Of a stretch of DNA of 64,000 bases, positions 16,090 to 25,012 are shown in pieces. Positions within the stretch are counted from its first letter, which is position 1, and every line of letters begins with the position of its first letter. Origin of the DNA: Saccharopolyspora galaxeae (lineage in GTDB: Bacteria; Actinomycetota; Actinomycetes; Mycobacteriales; Pseudonocardiaceae); assembly GCF_016526145.1 (NCBI RefSeq), contig NZ_JADDUE010000001.1, forward strand, positions 1 through 64,000. Reading direction: 5' to 3'. The translations under genes were made by a program, and so were the position numbers. The notes beneath the pieces are model-generated. The model saw only the letters and a list, made by a program, of their open reading frames with translations. It did not search any database and was not told the DNA's origin.

Positions 16090-16557
16090 GTGGCGGAGAG
16101 CACAGTACAGCGCGTGGAACTCGACGGCGGAGTAGCCGTCGGCTTGGACGGGTCGGCTTCCTCGGTGCGAGCGTTGGACGTCGCCGCGCGCGAAGCCGAA
16201 CTGCGCGGCGCGACCTTGCACGTCGTGCGGGCCTGGAGCATTCGGACCGCGCGCCGCCCGGCGCACTGCCCGCCGGGCGCCGTGCCGAGCATGGACGAGT
16301 ACCAGCAGGCGGTCACCGAAGCGACCCAGGAGCTGGTGAACGGCAAGCTGGGCGCCTCGCCCGCGTTCGCGGTGGAGCTGCACGTGGTGCATTCGCCGTC
16401 GCCGCAAGCGCTGCTGTCGGCCTCGCGCGGTGCCGACGTGCTCGTGGTCGGGCACCGCGGCCGCGGCGGGTTCGCGGGGCTGCTGCTCGGCTCCGTGGCC
16501 GAGCAGTGCGTCCGGCACGCGGCGTGCCCGGTGCTGGTGGTCCGGCCTGCGGTGTGA
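16090..16557 (+). CDS. universal stress protein (UspA fold)
   Basis: 155-residue single-domain Usp. Seen: VAVGLDGSASSVRALDVAAREA at the N-terminus, the ATP-binding motif GHRGRGGFAGLLLGS (G-2x-G-9x-GS type), then VAEQCVRHAACPVLVV. Actinobacterial members bind ATP and act in dormancy, hypoxia or envelope stress. The GTG at 16090 has AGGAG only one base away, so the exact start is uncertain; a downstream GTG at 16114 is possible but lacks a Shine-Dalgarno. The gene is transcribed alone, divergent from the 191-residue gene, and is followed by a long GC-rich region with a strong hairpin. Confidence 0.9.
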   Translation: MAESTVQRVELDGGVAVGLDGSASSVRALDVAAREAELRGATLHVVRAWSIRTARRPAHCPPGAVPSMDEYQQAVTEATQELVNGKLGASPAFAVELHVVHSPSPQALLSASRGADVLVVGHRGRGGFAGLLLGSVAEQCVRHAACPVLVVRPAV

Positions 16558-16972
16558 GCACCTCGCGAGTCCGATGAGGACGGACGCGGTCGCGCGCCGC
16601 CGAGAAAAGCCGGGCCTGCGGGCCGGATCCGGAAAGCCGCGAGCTGCGGAGAGCGCAGGATCCGCGGAAACCCCCGGTTCGCGGAAAGCCCCCCATTCAC
16701 GGAAAGCACAGGGCCCGGGCCATCCCCCGAATGACAGCCCGGGCCCTCCCCCGTCCCGACCGCCGGCGCCCCCGAGCGCTGGTGCAGTCGGTCGCTTTTC
16801 GTTGTGCCGGATCGCGCGCGGCGTCCACTGTGTCCGGTCCCGGCGGAGTGCGAGCACCAGGAAGGATCACCACGGCTCGATCTTGCCGAGATCCTAACGG
16901 CCGGGGTGATCGACCTCTCCAGCGGGCTCGATAACGCGGCGCTGCGACTGTTGAACGCGCTGGTTCCGCTTC
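16558..16972. other. 415-base gene-free stretch between convergent genes
   Basis: No convincing gene. It contains four short CGGAAA-type repeats (about 16629-16709) and the 11-bp-stem hairpin listed separately. The remainder up to the ABC permease stop shows nothing I can name. Confidence 0.6.
16710..16747. terminator. strong hairpin, probable bidirectional terminator
   Basis: AGGGCCCGGGC (16710-16720) pairs perfectly with 16737-16747 across a 16-base loop. There is no T-run, but the position between convergent genes and the stem strength suggest termination in both directions. Confidence 0.6.
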
Positions 16973-17698
16973 TCAGGCGTCCCTGCGCCGGACGACGAAG
17001 GCCGCGACGGTGAGTACCGCGACGGCTACGGCGGCGAAGTATGCCAGGGACCCCCACGGGCCCAGCGGCCCCCCGCTTTCCGCCGACCGGAAGAAACTCA
17101 TGCCCACGTGGAAGGGCAACCAGTCGCCGACAGCGCTTCCGAAGCCCGGGATCGCGCTGATCAGGTTCTCCGCGAGCAGCGTCCAGATCAGCAGGAAGGT
17201 GACCGCACCCGCGGTCTGCCGCAGCAGTGCTCCGACACCGACGGCCAAGACCGCGGCGCAGGCGAACACCGGGCCGGCGCCGAGCAGTTCGCGCCACGCA
17301 TCGGCGTCGTCGACCGCGAGTCCGGGACCGGGCGCCACGCCCAGCGCGATCGCCCACGACAGCAGGGCGGCGAGCTCACCGAGCACGAAGCCGAGCGCGG
17401 CGACGACGCCTGCCTTGGCGAACAGCACCGACGACCGGTTCGGCACCGCTTGGAAAGTGGTGCGGATGGTGCCGAAGCGGTATTCGCTGGTGACGCTGAG
17501 AGCGGCCAGCGCGAGCACCACGACCATCGACGTCTGCAGCCCGCTGGCGAGCCCGGTCAGGTGCATTCCGCCCGAGGAGCCGCTGTTCATGGCGCTGAGG
17601 CCGGTGAACAGCACCGCCAGCGCGACCGCAGTGCCCGCGCACCACCAGGGCGAGCGGATGGACAGCAGTTTCATCCGTTCCACGGCGAGCAGGTTCAT
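16973..17698 (-). CDS. ABC transporter permease (ABC-2 type)
   Basis: 241-residue integral membrane protein with six hydrophobic segments. Seen: an N-terminal amphipathic VERMKLLSIRSPWW, TSEYRFGTIRTTFQAVPNR between helices 2 and 3 (the typical E-[YF]-R-[HF]-G-T motif of ABC-2 permeases), then four more helices and a basic end VRRRDA. With the adjacent ATPase it should form a homodimeric or two-subunit exporter of the drug, peptide or lipid type. Its ATG at 17698 overlaps the ATPase TGA (ATGA), so expression is coupled. The substrate is not indicated by the sequence. Confidence 0.88.
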   Translation of the reverse strand: MNLLAVERMKLLSIRSPWWCAGTAVALAVLFTGLSAMNSGSSGGMHLTGLASGLQTSMVVVLALAALSVTSEYRFGTIRTTFQAVPNRSSVLFAKAGVVAALGFVLGELAALLSWAIALGVAPGPGLAVDDADAWRELLGAGPVFACAAVLAVGVGALLRQTAGAVTFLLIWTLLAENLISAIPGFGSAVGDWLPFHVGMSFFRSAESGGPLGPWGSLAYFAAVAVAVLTVAAFVVRRRDA

Positions 17699-18645
17699 CA
17701 GGCACTCTTCCCGGCGGTCGCCAGCGCGCCGCCCGATTCGGTCCGGTATTCCACGGCTTGGCCGGTGATCCGCATGAACGCCTCTTCCAGCGAACCGCGC
17801 TGGGGCGACAACTCGTGCAGCACCACGCCTTCGGCGGCGGCGATCTCGCCGACCTGGGCGCTGGGGACGTCGCCCAGCAGGAGCGTGTCGGGGTTCTGCG
17901 GGTCGGGGTCGCCCACCGGCAGCCCGCGCGCGCCCAGCACCTGCCGCAGCTTGGCGGCTTGCGGCGAGCGGACCTTCAGCGATGCGACCCCGGAACCGGC
18001 GACGAACTCGTCGGTGTCGCATTCCGCGATCAGCTCGCCGCGGCCGACGACCACCAGCCGATCAGCCGTCTGCGACATCTCGGACATCAGGTGGCTGGAG
18101 ACGAACACGGTGCGGCCCTGTTCGGCGAGTTGCCGCATGAACCGGCGGACCCAGTGGATGCCCTCCGGGTCGAGGCCGTTGACCGGCTCGTCGAACAGCA
18201 CCACCTGCGGATCCCCGAGCATCGCGGTGGCGATCCCGAGTCGTTGCGACATGCCCAGCGAGAACCCGCCCGCACGCTTGTCGGCCACGTCGTGCAGCCC
18301 GACCATGCCGAGTACTTCGTCGACCCGGCCGGCCGGGAGGTTGTTGGACTTGGCCAGCCAGCGCAGGTGGGCGCGCGCGGACCGGTTCGGGTGCACCGCC
18401 CTGGCGTCCAGCAGCGCGCCGACCGTGCGCAGCGGCTCCTTGAGCTGCTCGTACGGCCGGCCTGCCACGCGGGTCTGGCCTGCGCTGGGACGGTCCAGCC
18501 CGAGGATCATCCGCATCGTGGTGGACTTGCCCGCTCCGTTCGGCCCCAGGAAACCGGTGACCTTGCCCGATTGGGCGGTGAACGACAGGTCGTTGACCGC
18601 GACCGTCGCTCCGTAGCGTTTGGTGAGGCCGACCGCCTCGATCAT
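17698..18645 (-). CDS. ABC transporter ATP-binding protein (DrrA/CcmA-like)
   Basis: 315-residue cytosolic ATPase that drives the neighbouring permease. Walker A GPNGAGKST near residue 40, Q-loop region, signature FSLGMSQRLG, Walker B VVLFDEPVNGLDPEG and switch His in VSSHLMSEM. The signature SLGMSQ deviates from LSGGQ, as is common in this subfamily. After residue 220 comes an accessory domain typical of DrrA-like exporters, with a final GSLEEAFMRIT. The ATG at 18645 has AGGAG six bases upstream. The gene is first in a two-gene operon and lies downstream of a HAD phosphatase gene on the same strand, separated by 141 bases. Confidence 0.92.
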   Translation of the reverse strand: MIEAVGLTKRYGATVAVNDLSFTAQSGKVTGFLGPNGAGKSTTMRMILGLDRPSAGQTRVAGRPYEQLKEPLRTVGALLDARAVHPNRSARAHLRWLAKSNNLPAGRVDEVLGMVGLHDVADKRAGGFSLGMSQRLGIATAMLGDPQVVLFDEPVNGLDPEGIHWVRRFMRQLAEQGRTVFVSSHLMSEMSQTADRLVVVGRGELIAECDTDEFVAGSGVASLKVRSPQAAKLRQVLGARGLPVGDPDPQNPDTLLLGDVPSAQVGEIAAAEGVVLHELSPQRGSLEEAFMRITGQAVEYRTESGGALATAGKSA

Positions 18646-18786
18646 GTTCGCTCCTGTGCTGCGGTGAGCGCCGGGCTCCTTACCGCCCCGGCGGATCGAG
18701 CCTGTCGCAGCACCCGGAGCCGTCACATCAGCCGTGCGGCCTTTCGGATGGGCCGATCGGCCGGGACGGAGCAGCGCCGAGCGCGA

Positions 18787-19587
18787 TCACCGGAACCACC
18801 GGGCGAGCGCGGACACCAGTCCGTCTTCGGCGACCGGCGCGGTCACCTCGGTCGCGGCGGTGCGCACCTCCACCGGGGCCTGCCCCATGGCGACGCTGTG
18901 CGCTGCCCAGCGCAGCATCTGGATGTCGTTGCTGCCGTCGCCCGCCGCGAAGGTGTCCTCGACGGCGAGTCCGAGTTCGGTGCGCAGCTTCTCCAGCGCG
19001 GCGCCCTTGGTTACGCCGGCGGGCACCGCGGTCACCCACGGCTCGTAGTGGTCGACGGTGATCGTGCAGTTGGGCAGTTCGACGCCGACCAGGGCCGCGG
19101 CCACCTCCTCGGGCCGCTGGCCCTCCCACTGCGCGATCATCCGCGGCACCGGCTCGGCGACCAGTTCGTCGAGGTCGGCGAGCCGTTGCGGTCCGTGCAG
19201 CTGGTATTCGCGGAACGGGCTGGTCACCAGGCTGCCGGTGCCGATCTGCTCGGCGGCGAAGATCGCTCCGGGCAACGCCGCGGCGAGCCTCGCGTGCACC
19301 GGTGCGGGGTCGAAGGTCTCCACCGCCAGCGCGTCACCGGTGGCCGCGTCCAGCGTGACCGCCCCGTTCGAGCACAGCGCCACACCGGAGTGCAGCTCGA
19401 GTTCGCGCAGCACCGGCACGGTGCCGAGCATGCTGCGACCGGTGGCGAGCACCACGTGCACACCGGAGTCCGCGATGCGGCGCACCGCGTCGCGGACCGC
19501 GGGGGAGATGGTCTGGGTTTCGGGGTCGAGCAGCGTTCCGTCCACGTCCAGCGCGGCGAGCTGCGGTTTCGATGCGGGGTCGGACAC
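18787..19587 (-). CDS. HAD-superfamily hydrolase, Cof/IIB type
   Basis: 266-residue cytosolic phosphatase. Motif I LAALDVDGTLLD gives the nucleophile Asp14 and acid/base Asp16; motif II VLATGRS; motif III Lys in VTKGAALEKL; motif IV AAGDGSNDIQML. A C2B-type cap lies between residues about 85 and 190. Members dephosphorylate sugar phosphates, flavin or PLP intermediates with broad specificity, so no substrate is proposed. The start is a GTG at 19587 with only a weak Shine-Dalgarno. The HAD gene lies between a small membrane protein gene and the ABC exporter on the same strand. Confidence 0.9.
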   Translation of the reverse strand: MSDPASKPQLAALDVDGTLLDPETQTISPAVRDAVRRIADSGVHVVLATGRSMLGTVPVLRELELHSGVALCSNGAVTLDAATGDALAVETFDPAPVHARLAAALPGAIFAAEQIGTGSLVTSPFREYQLHGPQRLADLDELVAEPVPRMIAQWEGQRPEEVAAALVGVELPNCTITVDHYEPWVTAVPAGVTKGAALEKLRTELGLAVEDTFAAGDGSNDIQMLRWAAHSVAMGQAPVEVRTAATEVTAPVAEDGLVSALARWFR

Positions 19588-19705
19588 CGGTCCAGGCTAA
19601 CCGGTCACCTGTGCCGAGGTGCCGGTTCGCCGGGCCCGCGGCCTCCGGCCCCGCCTGTTCCGGCCACTGTGGACCCGGCGTGGGGCACCGGACGCTGGGA
19701 GCGCC

Positions 19706-20116
19706 TCACGCCGTGCCCGCCTCCGGCTTGGCGTCGAAGTGCTCGCTGGTCCGGCTGGTGATCTCCTCCTGCAGCACCTTGTCCCGCTGCCTGGAACGCA
19801 TCCGGGCCAGGATCAAGATGGTGACGCCGTGCGCGGCCGCCAGCACCAGGAACAGCGCGCCGAGCCTGCTGACCATCGCGGTGAACGGATCCCCGCCGCC
19901 CATCGGCAACGTCGAGACCAGCGCGACGACCCCGAGGGTCGTCAGGTGGAACAACACGGTGACCAGCTGGTTCACCGAGTCCGCGACCTTCCCGTCCGGG
20001 TAGACCGCGGAGAGGTAGGTCGTGCCGCTGCGGCGCAGCAGCCAGCCGTCGACGAACACCAGCACGGCGCCGATGACGAGGAACGCGAACGTGTAGCCGG
20101 TTCCCATTGGAATCAC
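19706..20116 (-). CDS. small multi-spanning membrane protein, unknown
   Basis: 136-residue protein with three likely helices (about residues 6-24, 44-65 and 76-100) and a 35-residue polar, charged C-terminus. No family recognised beyond a general resemblance to unnamed actinobacterial membrane proteins. The GTG at 20116 is preferred because GGAAAGGAG lies about five bases upstream; the in-frame ATG at 20107 would be 13 bases from it. The 180-base gap to the divergent dynamin-like operon puts both under one intergenic control region. That suggests a joint membrane role (inference). Confidence 0.7.
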   Translation of the reverse strand: MIPMGTGYTFAFLVIGAVLVFVDGWLLRRSGTTYLSAVYPDGKVADSVNQLVTVLFHLTTLGVVALVSTLPMGGGDPFTAMVSRLGALFLVLAAAHGVTILILARMRSRQRDKVLQEEITSRTSEHFDAKPEAGTA

Positions 20117-20295
20117 CGAACTCCTTTCCGTCGCGGAGTGCGCATGTCCGTGCACTCGACGGTGTTCCCGGCAAGATCCCCGGACAAACCGGGTGATCGG
20201 GCCGCGGCTCGGCCGCATGGCAAGATGTCGGCGTTCGGTTCCACGTACGCAGGGGGAACAGGCACCCGGACCGGACAGGCACACAGGGGGCAGGG

Positions 20296-21837
20296 GTGAG
20301 CTCGCCGGTCGAACAGCAGAACTGGCCCGGTCCGCTCTCGGCCGCGGTCGCCCGGATGTGCACCGGCCTGCGGCCGGAGGTTTCGCAGCGCACCGCGGAA
20401 GGTTTCGACGAAGTGCTGCGCAGGCTGGCCGCGCCGTTGCAGGTCGCCGTGGCCGGCCGGATCAAATCCGGCAAGTCCACGCTGGTCAACGCGCTGATCG
20501 GACGACGCGTCGCGCCGACGGACGTGGGCGAGTGCACCCGGCTGGTGACCCGCTTCCAGTACGGCACGGTGGACCGGGTCGAGGTGGTCTTCCACGACGG
20601 CGAGAAGCAGGCGCTGCCGTTCGACGCCGACGGCGGCATCCCGGCCGATCTCGGCGTCGAACCGGAGCGGGTCTCGCACCTGGAGGCGTACCTGACCAAC
20701 GCGGTGCTGCGCGATCTCACCGTCATCGACACGCCTGGACTGGGTTCGCTGGACGCGGCCTCGGTGGCCCGGACCGAGCAGCTGCTCGGTGCCCTGGACC
20801 CGGATCCCGACTCGGACTCGGACGAGCTGGACCCGGTCTCGCGCAACGCGGTCGCAGGGGCCGAGGCGGTGCTCTACGTGGTCACCCAGGCGGTGCGCGC
20901 CGACGACCAGCAGGCGCTGGCCGCGTTCACCGCCGCGACCGCGGGCCGGGAGGCCGGACCGGTGAACGCGATCGCGGTGCTGAACAAGGCCGACACGGTC
21001 GAACCGGACTCGGTGCCCGATTCCGGCGGGGACACCTGGCGGGCCGCGGAGCTGCTGGCTGCCGAGCAGGCCGGCCTGCTGGGTCCGCGGGTGGCCGACG
21101 TGCTGCCGGTGATCGGGCTGCTCGCGGAGACCGCGGAGGCGGGCGGGTTCAGCTCGGCCGACGCGGACGTGCTGCACCGGCTCGCCGCGCTGGACGCGGA
21201 GACCCGGCAGACCCTGCTGCTGTCGGCCGACCTGTTCACCGGCTGGGAGTGCGAGATCCCCGCGGACGAGCGGGAAGGGCTGCTGGCGCGGCTGGACCTG
21301 CACGGGATCCGGCGGGCGCTGGCCGCGGTGGACGACGATCCGGAGATCACCGCGGGCGCGTTGCGGCGGACGCTGCGCGACGCCTGCGGGCTGGACGGGG
21401 TGCTGCACCGGTTGGACGACGTGTTCCGCGCCCGCGCGGACGGGATCAAGGCCGCTGCCGGGCTCGCGTCGCTGACCGCGCTGGCGCACGCCTCCGACGA
21501 CCAGGCCAGGGTGCACGACGCGATCGAACTGCTGCTGTCCCGCCCGGAAGCGCACCAGCTGCAGCTGCTGGAGGCGTTGACGCTGGTCAGCTCGGGCGCG
21601 GTGACGTTGCCGGAAGATCTGGCCGAAGAAGTGCTGCGGGTCGGCGGGAGCTCCGGCACCGCGGAGCGGCTGGGCCTGGCCGGGAAGGAACGGCAGGCGC
21701 TGGTCGACTACGCGATGGAGCGCGCGACCTGGTGGCGCTCGTTCACCTCGTTCGGAGCGACTCCGGCGCAGGCCCGCGTCGGCTACGTGGTGCACCGGGC
21801 TTACTTCTTGATCTGGCAGGAACTGCGCAACGGCTGA
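20296..21837 (+). CDS. dynamin-like GTPase without membrane segment (IniC-like)
   Basis: 513-residue large GTPase. G1 is GRIKSGKST (54-62), followed by NALIGR; a Thr in GECTRLVTR (G2); DTPG (145-148, G3); and NKAD (230-233, G4). The rest (from about 260) is helical, with Glu/Leu/Ala-rich segments, fitting a dynamin stalk. No membrane helix or signal peptide. It resembles mycobacterial IniC and the smaller member of the streptomycete DynA/DynB pair (family knowledge), which assemble on the inner membrane. A poly-acidic insertion (PDPDSDSDELD, about 169-179) lies between G3 and G4. The GTG at 20296 follows a G-rich Shine-Dalgarno. It is first of two tandem dynamin genes, 171 bases apart. Confidence 0.85.
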   Translation: MSSPVEQQNWPGPLSAAVARMCTGLRPEVSQRTAEGFDEVLRRLAAPLQVAVAGRIKSGKSTLVNALIGRRVAPTDVGECTRLVTRFQYGTVDRVEVVFHDGEKQALPFDADGGIPADLGVEPERVSHLEAYLTNAVLRDLTVIDTPGLGSLDAASVARTEQLLGALDPDPDSDSDELDPVSRNAVAGAEAVLYVVTQAVRADDQQALAAFTAATAGREAGPVNAIAVLNKADTVEPDSVPDSGGDTWRAAELLAAEQAGLLGPRVADVLPVIGLLAETAEAGGFSSADADVLHRLAALDAETRQTLLLSADLFTGWECEIPADEREGLLARLDLHGIRRALAAVDDDPEITAGALRRTLRDACGLDGVLHRLDDVFRARADGIKAAAGLASLTALAHASDDQARVHDAIELLLSRPEAHQLQLLEALTLVSSGAVTLPEDLAEEVLRVGGSSGTAERLGLAGKERQALVDYAMERATWWRSFTSFGATPAQARVGYVVHRAYFLIWQELRNG

Positions 21838-22008
21838 GCTTCCTCGGCACGGCGGCGCGCCGACCGGATCCGCCTGCGCAGAGCTCGCGCGGCCGCGCCC
21901 ACTCCCCGAACGGAGGCGTGGGAACCGGCCGCGCGCGGCGCCGTCGCGGGTACATTCACGCCCGCGCGGAACCAGCGCGAGGCGACCCAGCGACAGGAGT
22001 GCCAGCAG

Positions 22009-23877
22009 ATGACTTCGGCCGGCCCGGCGACCGGGGTGCCCGCAGCGGCGACCGCGCTGCCGCAGCAGGTCAAGCAGACCCGGGACAAGCTGTTCGCGCT
22101 GCTTCGCCAGGCCGCCCCGGACGCGGCGGAATGGGCCGAGGAGGTGCGCCGCTCGCGCCCGGACGTGCCCAGCGTGGTCGTGGTCGGCGAGACCAATCGC
22201 GGCAAGAGCTCCTTGGTGAACGCGCTGCTCGGGCACCCCGATCTGTCCCCTGTGGACGCCGCGGTGGCCACTTCGACCTACCTGGAGTTCCGGCACGGGC
22301 AGCGGTGGTGCGGATCCGCGCACTACCCGGCGCAGTCCGAACCGGTGGAGTTCGACGTGGCCGAACTGCCCGCTTGGGCCTCGGTGCGCCACGAACTCCC
22401 GGAGGGCAGGCTGCCGCCGCGGCACCTGAGCGTGCACGCGCCGCTGGACACGCTCACCGAGCTGACCATTGTGGACACTCCAGGGGTCGGCGGGCTGGAC
22501 TCGGTGCACGGCGAGCTCGCCGCGGAGGCGGCCTCGGCGGGAACCGCGCTGCTGTTCGTCATCGACGCCGCCGCCCCGTTCACCCGCGGAGAGCTCGAAT
22601 TCCTGCACCGCGCCGCCGACCGGGTGGAGACCGTGGTGTTCGCGCTGGCCAAGACCGACCAGCACCGCAGCTGGCGGCAGGTGCTGGAGCAGGACCGCAA
22701 GCTGCTGGCCGAACACGCCCCGCGGTTCGCCGAAGTGCCGATCCACCCGGTCTCCGCGCGGATGCTGCAGCTGGCCGCGCAAGCGCCGAGCGAGCAGGCG
22801 GCCGAGCTGCTGCGCGAGCGCTCCGGTGTCGCCGAGCTGCGTTCCGCGCTGGTGCAGCTCGTCGGCGGTCGCGCCGCGATGCTCGGCGAGGCCAACACGA
22901 TGCGCGCGCTGTCCACTGTGCTCGGAGAGCTGATCGCGCGGCTGGAGGCGGAGACGCGCGCGCTGACCGTCGGCGCGGACGAGGCCGAGTCGCTGCGCGC
23001 GCGCCGCGACGAACTCGCCGCCACCCGCCGCTCCGCCACCCGCGGCTGGCAGGTGAAGCTGCGCGGCGAGATCCAGCGCACCCGGGTGGAAGCAGGTCAC
23101 GAGGTGACCCGGCAGATGCGCGAGGTGCAGAGCTGGTTCCGCCGCACCATCGACGGCGCCGACCGGGTCACCCTCGGCGAACTGCCCGCGCAGGTCGACG
23201 CGGCGCTGCAGATGGTGTCCTCGCGGGTCTCGGCGCTGCTGTCCGCGCGGCTGGCGAAGGTCGCCGAGGTCGCGCTGGCGGAGCTGTTCTCCGCGGAGGA
23301 GCTGGACGTGATCCGCTCCCAGTTCGCCCGCGGCGCGCAGTCGCCGATCGCGCTGCGCCCACCGGACAAGCGACCGCCGACCGCGGAGGACAAGCTGCTG
23401 GTGTTCATGGGCGTGTCCGGCGGGCTGGGGCTCGGCCGGGCCGCGGCGATGCCGCTGGCCGGGGTCGGGGTGGCGGTGCTGAACCCGGTGGTGCTGCCGG
23501 TGACGATCGTGCTCGGGCTCGGCGCCGGGTGGTGGATGGCGCGCACCCGCAAGCACGCGGCGGACAAGCAGCACTTCAAGCAGTGGCTCACCGAGGCGAT
23601 CGCGGACGCGCGTTCCGCGCTGGACCAACTGGTCTCCGAGCAGCTCATCGACGCCGAGCAGCAGTTGTCGCTGGCCCTGGACGACGCGCTGAGCAGGCGC
23701 ATCGAGTCGATCGACGAGCAGGTTCGGGAGGTCGACAAGGCGCTGAAGATGGACGCCGCCGAACGCGGCGACCGGCTGCGGACCGCGAACCGCAGGCTCC
23801 AGGAGGCCCAGGCGGGCCGCGACCGCGCCGAGCAACTGCTGCGCTCCGTGCGCGCCTTGCGCGACCACGCCGAATGA
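22009..23877 (+). CDS. dynamin-like GTPase with membrane-spanning hairpin (IniA-like)
   Basis: 622-residue partner of the preceding gene. G1 is GETNRGKSS (60-68), G3 DTPG (156-159); G4 is AKTD (214-217), with Ala where Asn is usual. Long helical stretches flank a hydrophobic block (about 461-514, VSGGLGLG...GVAVLNPVVLPVTIVLGLG) able to cross or insert into the membrane as two segments. Long charged helices (about 540-622) end the protein and could be a coiled coil. IniA and DynA have comparable layouts. Such proteins fuse, stabilise or scission membranes during division, stress or drug exposure. The ATG has AGGAG about 8 bases upstream. The gene order is IniC-like then IniA-like, opposite to mycobacterial iniBAC. 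Confidence 0.85.
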   Translation: MTSAGPATGVPAAATALPQQVKQTRDKLFALLRQAAPDAAEWAEEVRRSRPDVPSVVVVGETNRGKSSLVNALLGHPDLSPVDAAVATSTYLEFRHGQRWCGSAHYPAQSEPVEFDVAELPAWASVRHELPEGRLPPRHLSVHAPLDTLTELTIVDTPGVGGLDSVHGELAAEAASAGTALLFVIDAAAPFTRGELEFLHRAADRVETVVFALAKTDQHRSWRQVLEQDRKLLAEHAPRFAEVPIHPVSARMLQLAAQAPSEQAAELLRERSGVAELRSALVQLVGGRAAMLGEANTMRALSTVLGELIARLEAETRALTVGADEAESLRARRDELAATRRSATRGWQVKLRGEIQRTRVEAGHEVTRQMREVQSWFRRTIDGADRVTLGELPAQVDAALQMVSSRVSALLSARLAKVAEVALAELFSAEELDVIRSQFARGAQSPIALRPPDKRPPTAEDKLLVFMGVSGGLGLGRAAAMPLAGVGVAVLNPVVLPVTIVLGLGAGWWMARTRKHAADKQHFKQWLTEAIADARSALDQLVSEQLIDAEQQLSLALDDALSRRIESIDEQVREVDKALKMDAAERGDRLRTANRRLQEAQAGRDRAEQLLRSVRALRDHAE

Positions 23878-23881
23878 CGCG

Positions 23882-23915
23882 CGGTGCGCACGGCCCGGGC
23901 GGACCGCGCGCACCG
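23882..23915. terminator. hairpin between convergent genes
   Basis: CGGTGCGC (23882-23889) pairs with GCGCACCG (23908-23915). It lies between the dynamin operon and the oxidoreductase stop; no T-run. Confidence 0.45.
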
Positions 23916-23923
23916 GAAGCGGA

Positions 23924-24865
23924 TCAGGGCAGCAGCACGAGCTTTCCGCCGGGGTGGCCGTCGATCGAGAGCCGATGCGCCTCGGCCGCCTCGGTGAGCG
24001 GGAACGTCCGCGCGATCGGCAACTCCAGCCGCCCCTGCGCGGCGAGCTGGAACAGCCGCCGCCACGCGTTGCCGCGGACCTCGGTGCCCGGGTCCGCGCC
24101 GGGGCCGCCACCCACCGGCTTGATTCCGTCGTCGGCCCGGTGGAACGCGGCCGCGGTGACGATCCGCTCCGGATCCACCAGTTCCAGCGAGGTGTCGATC
24201 GCCTCGTCGGTACCGACCGCGTCGACCACGCCGACGACCTCGGACGGTGCCGCGGCGCGCACCCGATCGGTCAGTCCGGGACCGTAGGCGACCGGCGTGA
24301 TCCCGCGCTCGCGCAGCGCGGCGTGCCGCGACTCGCCCGCGGTGCCGACCACTTCGGACCCCGCTTCCAGCGCCAGCTGCGCGGCCAGCAGCCCGACCGC
24401 GCCGGAAACACCGTGCACCAGCAGCGTCTTGCCGTGCGGCGTGCCGGTCAGCGAAAGCATGTGCACGGCGGTCGATCCGGCCAGCAGCAGCCCGGCGGCG
24501 TCTTGCCAGGACACCTCGGCGGGCTTGGACACGGCGTTCGCCGCCGAGACCGTCACCGCGCTCGCGTACGCACCGGGTGCCGGGTGCACGACCACCTCGT
24601 CGCCGACCGCGAGCGGCCCGTCCTTGCCGTGGGCGTCCGGCCCGGCGGCGGTGACCACACCGGCCAGTTCGTGCCCGAGCCGCATCGGCAGCTTCCCGGG
24701 ATCCTCCCCGAACGCGCCGCTGTAGAGCTTGAAGTCGATCGGGTTCACCCCGATCGCCCGGGGCTCGACCGTCACCTGCCCCGGTCCGGGGTCGGGCACG
24801 TCGACGTCGACGACGGACAGATTCTCTGGGCCACCGAAGCCGGTGGCGACAACAGCCTTGGCCAT
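23924..24865 (-). CDS. quinone-oxidoreductase-like NADPH dehydrogenase (MDR family)
   Basis: 313-residue zinc-free medium-chain reductase. Seen: N-terminal GroES-like domain with IGVNPIDFKLYSG and RLGHELAGVV, Rossmann motif LLVHGVSGAVGLLAAQLA, then VVGTAGESRH, and C-terminal HPGGKLVLL. The catalytic and structural zinc cysteines of alcohol dehydrogenases are absent, which assigns it to quinone oxidoreductase or enoyl reductase-like enzymes that reduce conjugated carbonyls with NADPH. The ATG at 24865 begins the conserved AKAVVATGFGGPE; no good Shine-Dalgarno is visible. It is divergent from the DUF6802 gene and otherwise monocistronic. Confidence 0.88.
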   Translation of the reverse strand: MAKAVVATGFGGPENLSVVDVDVPDPGPGQVTVEPRAIGVNPIDFKLYSGAFGEDPGKLPMRLGHELAGVVTAAGPDAHGKDGPLAVGDEVVVHPAPGAYASAVTVSAANAVSKPAEVSWQDAAGLLLAGSTAVHMLSLTGTPHGKTLLVHGVSGAVGLLAAQLALEAGSEVVGTAGESRHAALRERGITPVAYGPGLTDRVRAAAPSEVVGVVDAVGTDEAIDTSLELVDPERIVTAAAFHRADDGIKPVGGGPGADPGTEVRGNAWRRLFQLAAQGRLELPIARTFPLTEAAEAHRLSIDGHPGGKLVLLP

Positions 24866-25012
24866 GTCATGGCGAACACCGCCGGACACCGGGTGGATTC
24901 CCGCCGTCACCGGCTCGATCGCGCCGATCGGGTGTCGTGGTGGAACCGCCGCGCTCTACGCTGCGTCGCAGGAGTTGAACGCACGGTGGCAGCTAGCCGA
25001 ATCGAGGGGCGC

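Noticed and set aside
20113-24287. Open frames of over 1300 codons on both strands across the dynamin genes
   Set aside because: They are non-coding frames kept open by GC-rich codon use. Their translations are Arg/Gly/Pro/Ala-rich without any domain, while the two GTPase frames contain clear motifs and ribosome-binding sites.
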